Of a stretch of 64,000 nucleotides of DNA, positions 62,820-64,000 are shown in pieces; the stretch's first letter is position 1; each line of letters opens with the position of its first letter. Position numbers and translations under genes: made by a program. The notes under the pieces are model-generated. The model made no database searches and had not been told where the DNA came from. It saw only the letters and a list, made by a program, of their open reading frames with translations. Source of the DNA: Elmis aenea (taxonomy: Eukaryota; Arthropoda; Insecta; Coleoptera; Elmidae); NCBI GenBank assembly GCA_947652605.1, contig OX393579.1, positions 54,628,970 through 54,692,969 on the forward strand, in the 5' to 3' direction.

Positions 62820-63725
62820 TACACGCAGTTACAACAAGGATGCGTGCTCAGCCCATTATTATTCTCAGTAGTTAGATGGCGTAATTAAAGAAGTAAAACA
62901 AAAAATGAGACCGTTTCGTCTAGGCAACTGGAAAATGGAAAAAATAAACAAAACTGAGCTAATGTTCGCAGACGACATGGCCTTAGTCGCGTAAACAGAA
63001 AAAAATCTGCAACATAATCTAGAAACTCTAAACCAGGAATAGGAAAAAATAAATATGAAATTAAATACCGAAAAAACTAAAACTATGGTCGTTACAACAG
63101 AGAACTAAGGGCACATTAAATGGGCTTAGGTTGGAACAGGTAGAAAGCTTTAAATATTTAGGAGTGATCATACAGAAAAATGGACGAATGGGCGGGGAAA
63201 CAAGCGAAAGGACAGGAAATGTGGGAAAAATATTTAACAGTTTAAGAACAACATTTTTCGGAAACAGAGAAGTCCCAAAACGAACAAAAGTGGAAGTGGT
63301 CAAAAAAGTAGTAACTCCTGCACTTTTATACGGAAGTGAAAAGTGGACACTCACAAATAAAATAGTAGCCGAGTGAATGCAGCACAATTGAGGTTTTTAA
63401 TGAAAATCCAAGCAAAAACAAAAAAGATAGAATCAGAAATGAAACATAGAGAGAACAAATAAAGATAAAATCAGCTGAAACAAAAACACAAGGTCACATT
63501 TATAGGATGAAAGAAGAAAGTTTAACCAGAAAAGCTTATGAAGCAAGATCACAGGGAAAAAACGAAAGAGGTAGATCAAGAAAAAGCAGCAACGGTAGAA
63601 ACATTAAATGGAAAGACATCAAAAAGCTAGCACAAGATAAAAAAAGCATGGAAAAGAGTCAGTGTAACACAACTCAACAGTCCTACACCTAACAGTAGAA
63701 GACTTATGACTCAATAAATAAAATA
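62820..63725 (+). mobile_element. LINE remnant with RT catalytic region
   Basis: It reads QLQQGCVLSPLLFS (RT palm motif), then FADDMALVA with the catalytic Asp pair, and further ESFKYLGVIIQKNG, VVKKVVTPALLYGSEKWTLT and a Lys-rich C-terminus. In-frame stops (for example in the stretch before FADD) and frameshifts show it is dead. The downstream part aligns with the remnant at 570-1250 in the same orientation, including the 3' tail CCTACACCTAACAGTAGAAG. The clade is not determined. Confidence 0.85.
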
Positions 63726-64000
63726 AATACACTAAAAGTACTGATTTTCAATTATTAAGTAATTAAGAAATAGTTTCTTTGCGGAGTTTCATGTATAAAT
63801 TTTACTTCTGAATGAGTACATATCCGTGTCTACTAAATGTAAATTCATTTCAAAATTGGTAACACAAGCTCATAATAAAACTTCCTGATGTACCTGAGGT
63901 AATAAAAAATTGTTAGTGAAGAAGTAAAAAAAATATCCAAATTTAGACAGAAGCAGAGGAAATCCTAATGTGTTCTTGGTGTTTTTTTTTTCCTCCAAAA

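Overview
The window is nuclear DNA from an arthropod, almost certainly an insect. It is strongly AT-rich, its genes have many short GT-AG introns, and MITEs, tandem repeats and decayed LINE and mariner copies lie between and inside genes. A Tube gene that still carries a kinase domain rules out a Drosophila-like fly. A beetle is my best guess, but that is inference. There is no sign of a prokaryote, plasmid or virus.

Layout, left to right. 1-7.7 kb: no recognisable gene, with a LINE remnant at about 0.57-1.25 kb. 7.77-9.38 kb (+): PUSL1-type pseudouridine synthase in five exons. 9.40-10.30 kb (+): an intronless B52/SRSF4-6 SR splicing factor starting 18 nt after the PUSL1 stop. 10.51-11.09 kb (+): a DUSP19-like phosphatase. 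14.40-21.20 kb (-): melted/VEPH1 in 13 coding exons with repeat-rich introns. 22.64-26.73 kb (-): two SLC25A34/35-like mitochondrial carriers. 28.16-31.96 kb (+): Tube, with death domain, octapeptide-repeat linker and intact IRAK4-type kinase. 34.44-36.32 kb (-): a third SLC25A34/35-like carrier. 39.76-41.50 kb (+): a TSSK-family kinase. 43.09-50.16 kb (-): a class I GLUT sugar transporter with a probable alternative first exon at 52.1 kb; a TMEM107 homologue lies between the two first exons on the same strand. 54.9-56.5 kb: LINE and mariner remnants. 56.61-61.18 kb (-): a WBP1/VOPP1-like membrane protein with three PPxY motifs. 62.8-63.7 kb: a second copy of the LINE seen at the left edge.

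The genes are ordinary insect genes from unrelated pathways: RNA modification and splicing, Toll signalling, insulin/TOR-linked growth control, metabolite and sugar transport, spermatogenesis and cilia. They do not form a functional cluster, apart from the tandem carrier family. I found no convincing new multi-gene system. The points most worth following are the Tube linker repeats, the carrier trio with a stepwise intron series split by tube, the overlapping PUSL1/B52 arrangement, the two-promoter GLUT gene enclosing TMEM107, several long inverted repeats able to form hairpin RNA, and a uORF that overlaps a start codon as ATGA.

Exon models were built by hand from splice sites and reading-frame continuity, so each multi-exon CDS is a prediction. 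Coordinates may be off by a base or two in repeats, and UTR limits are mostly unknown.
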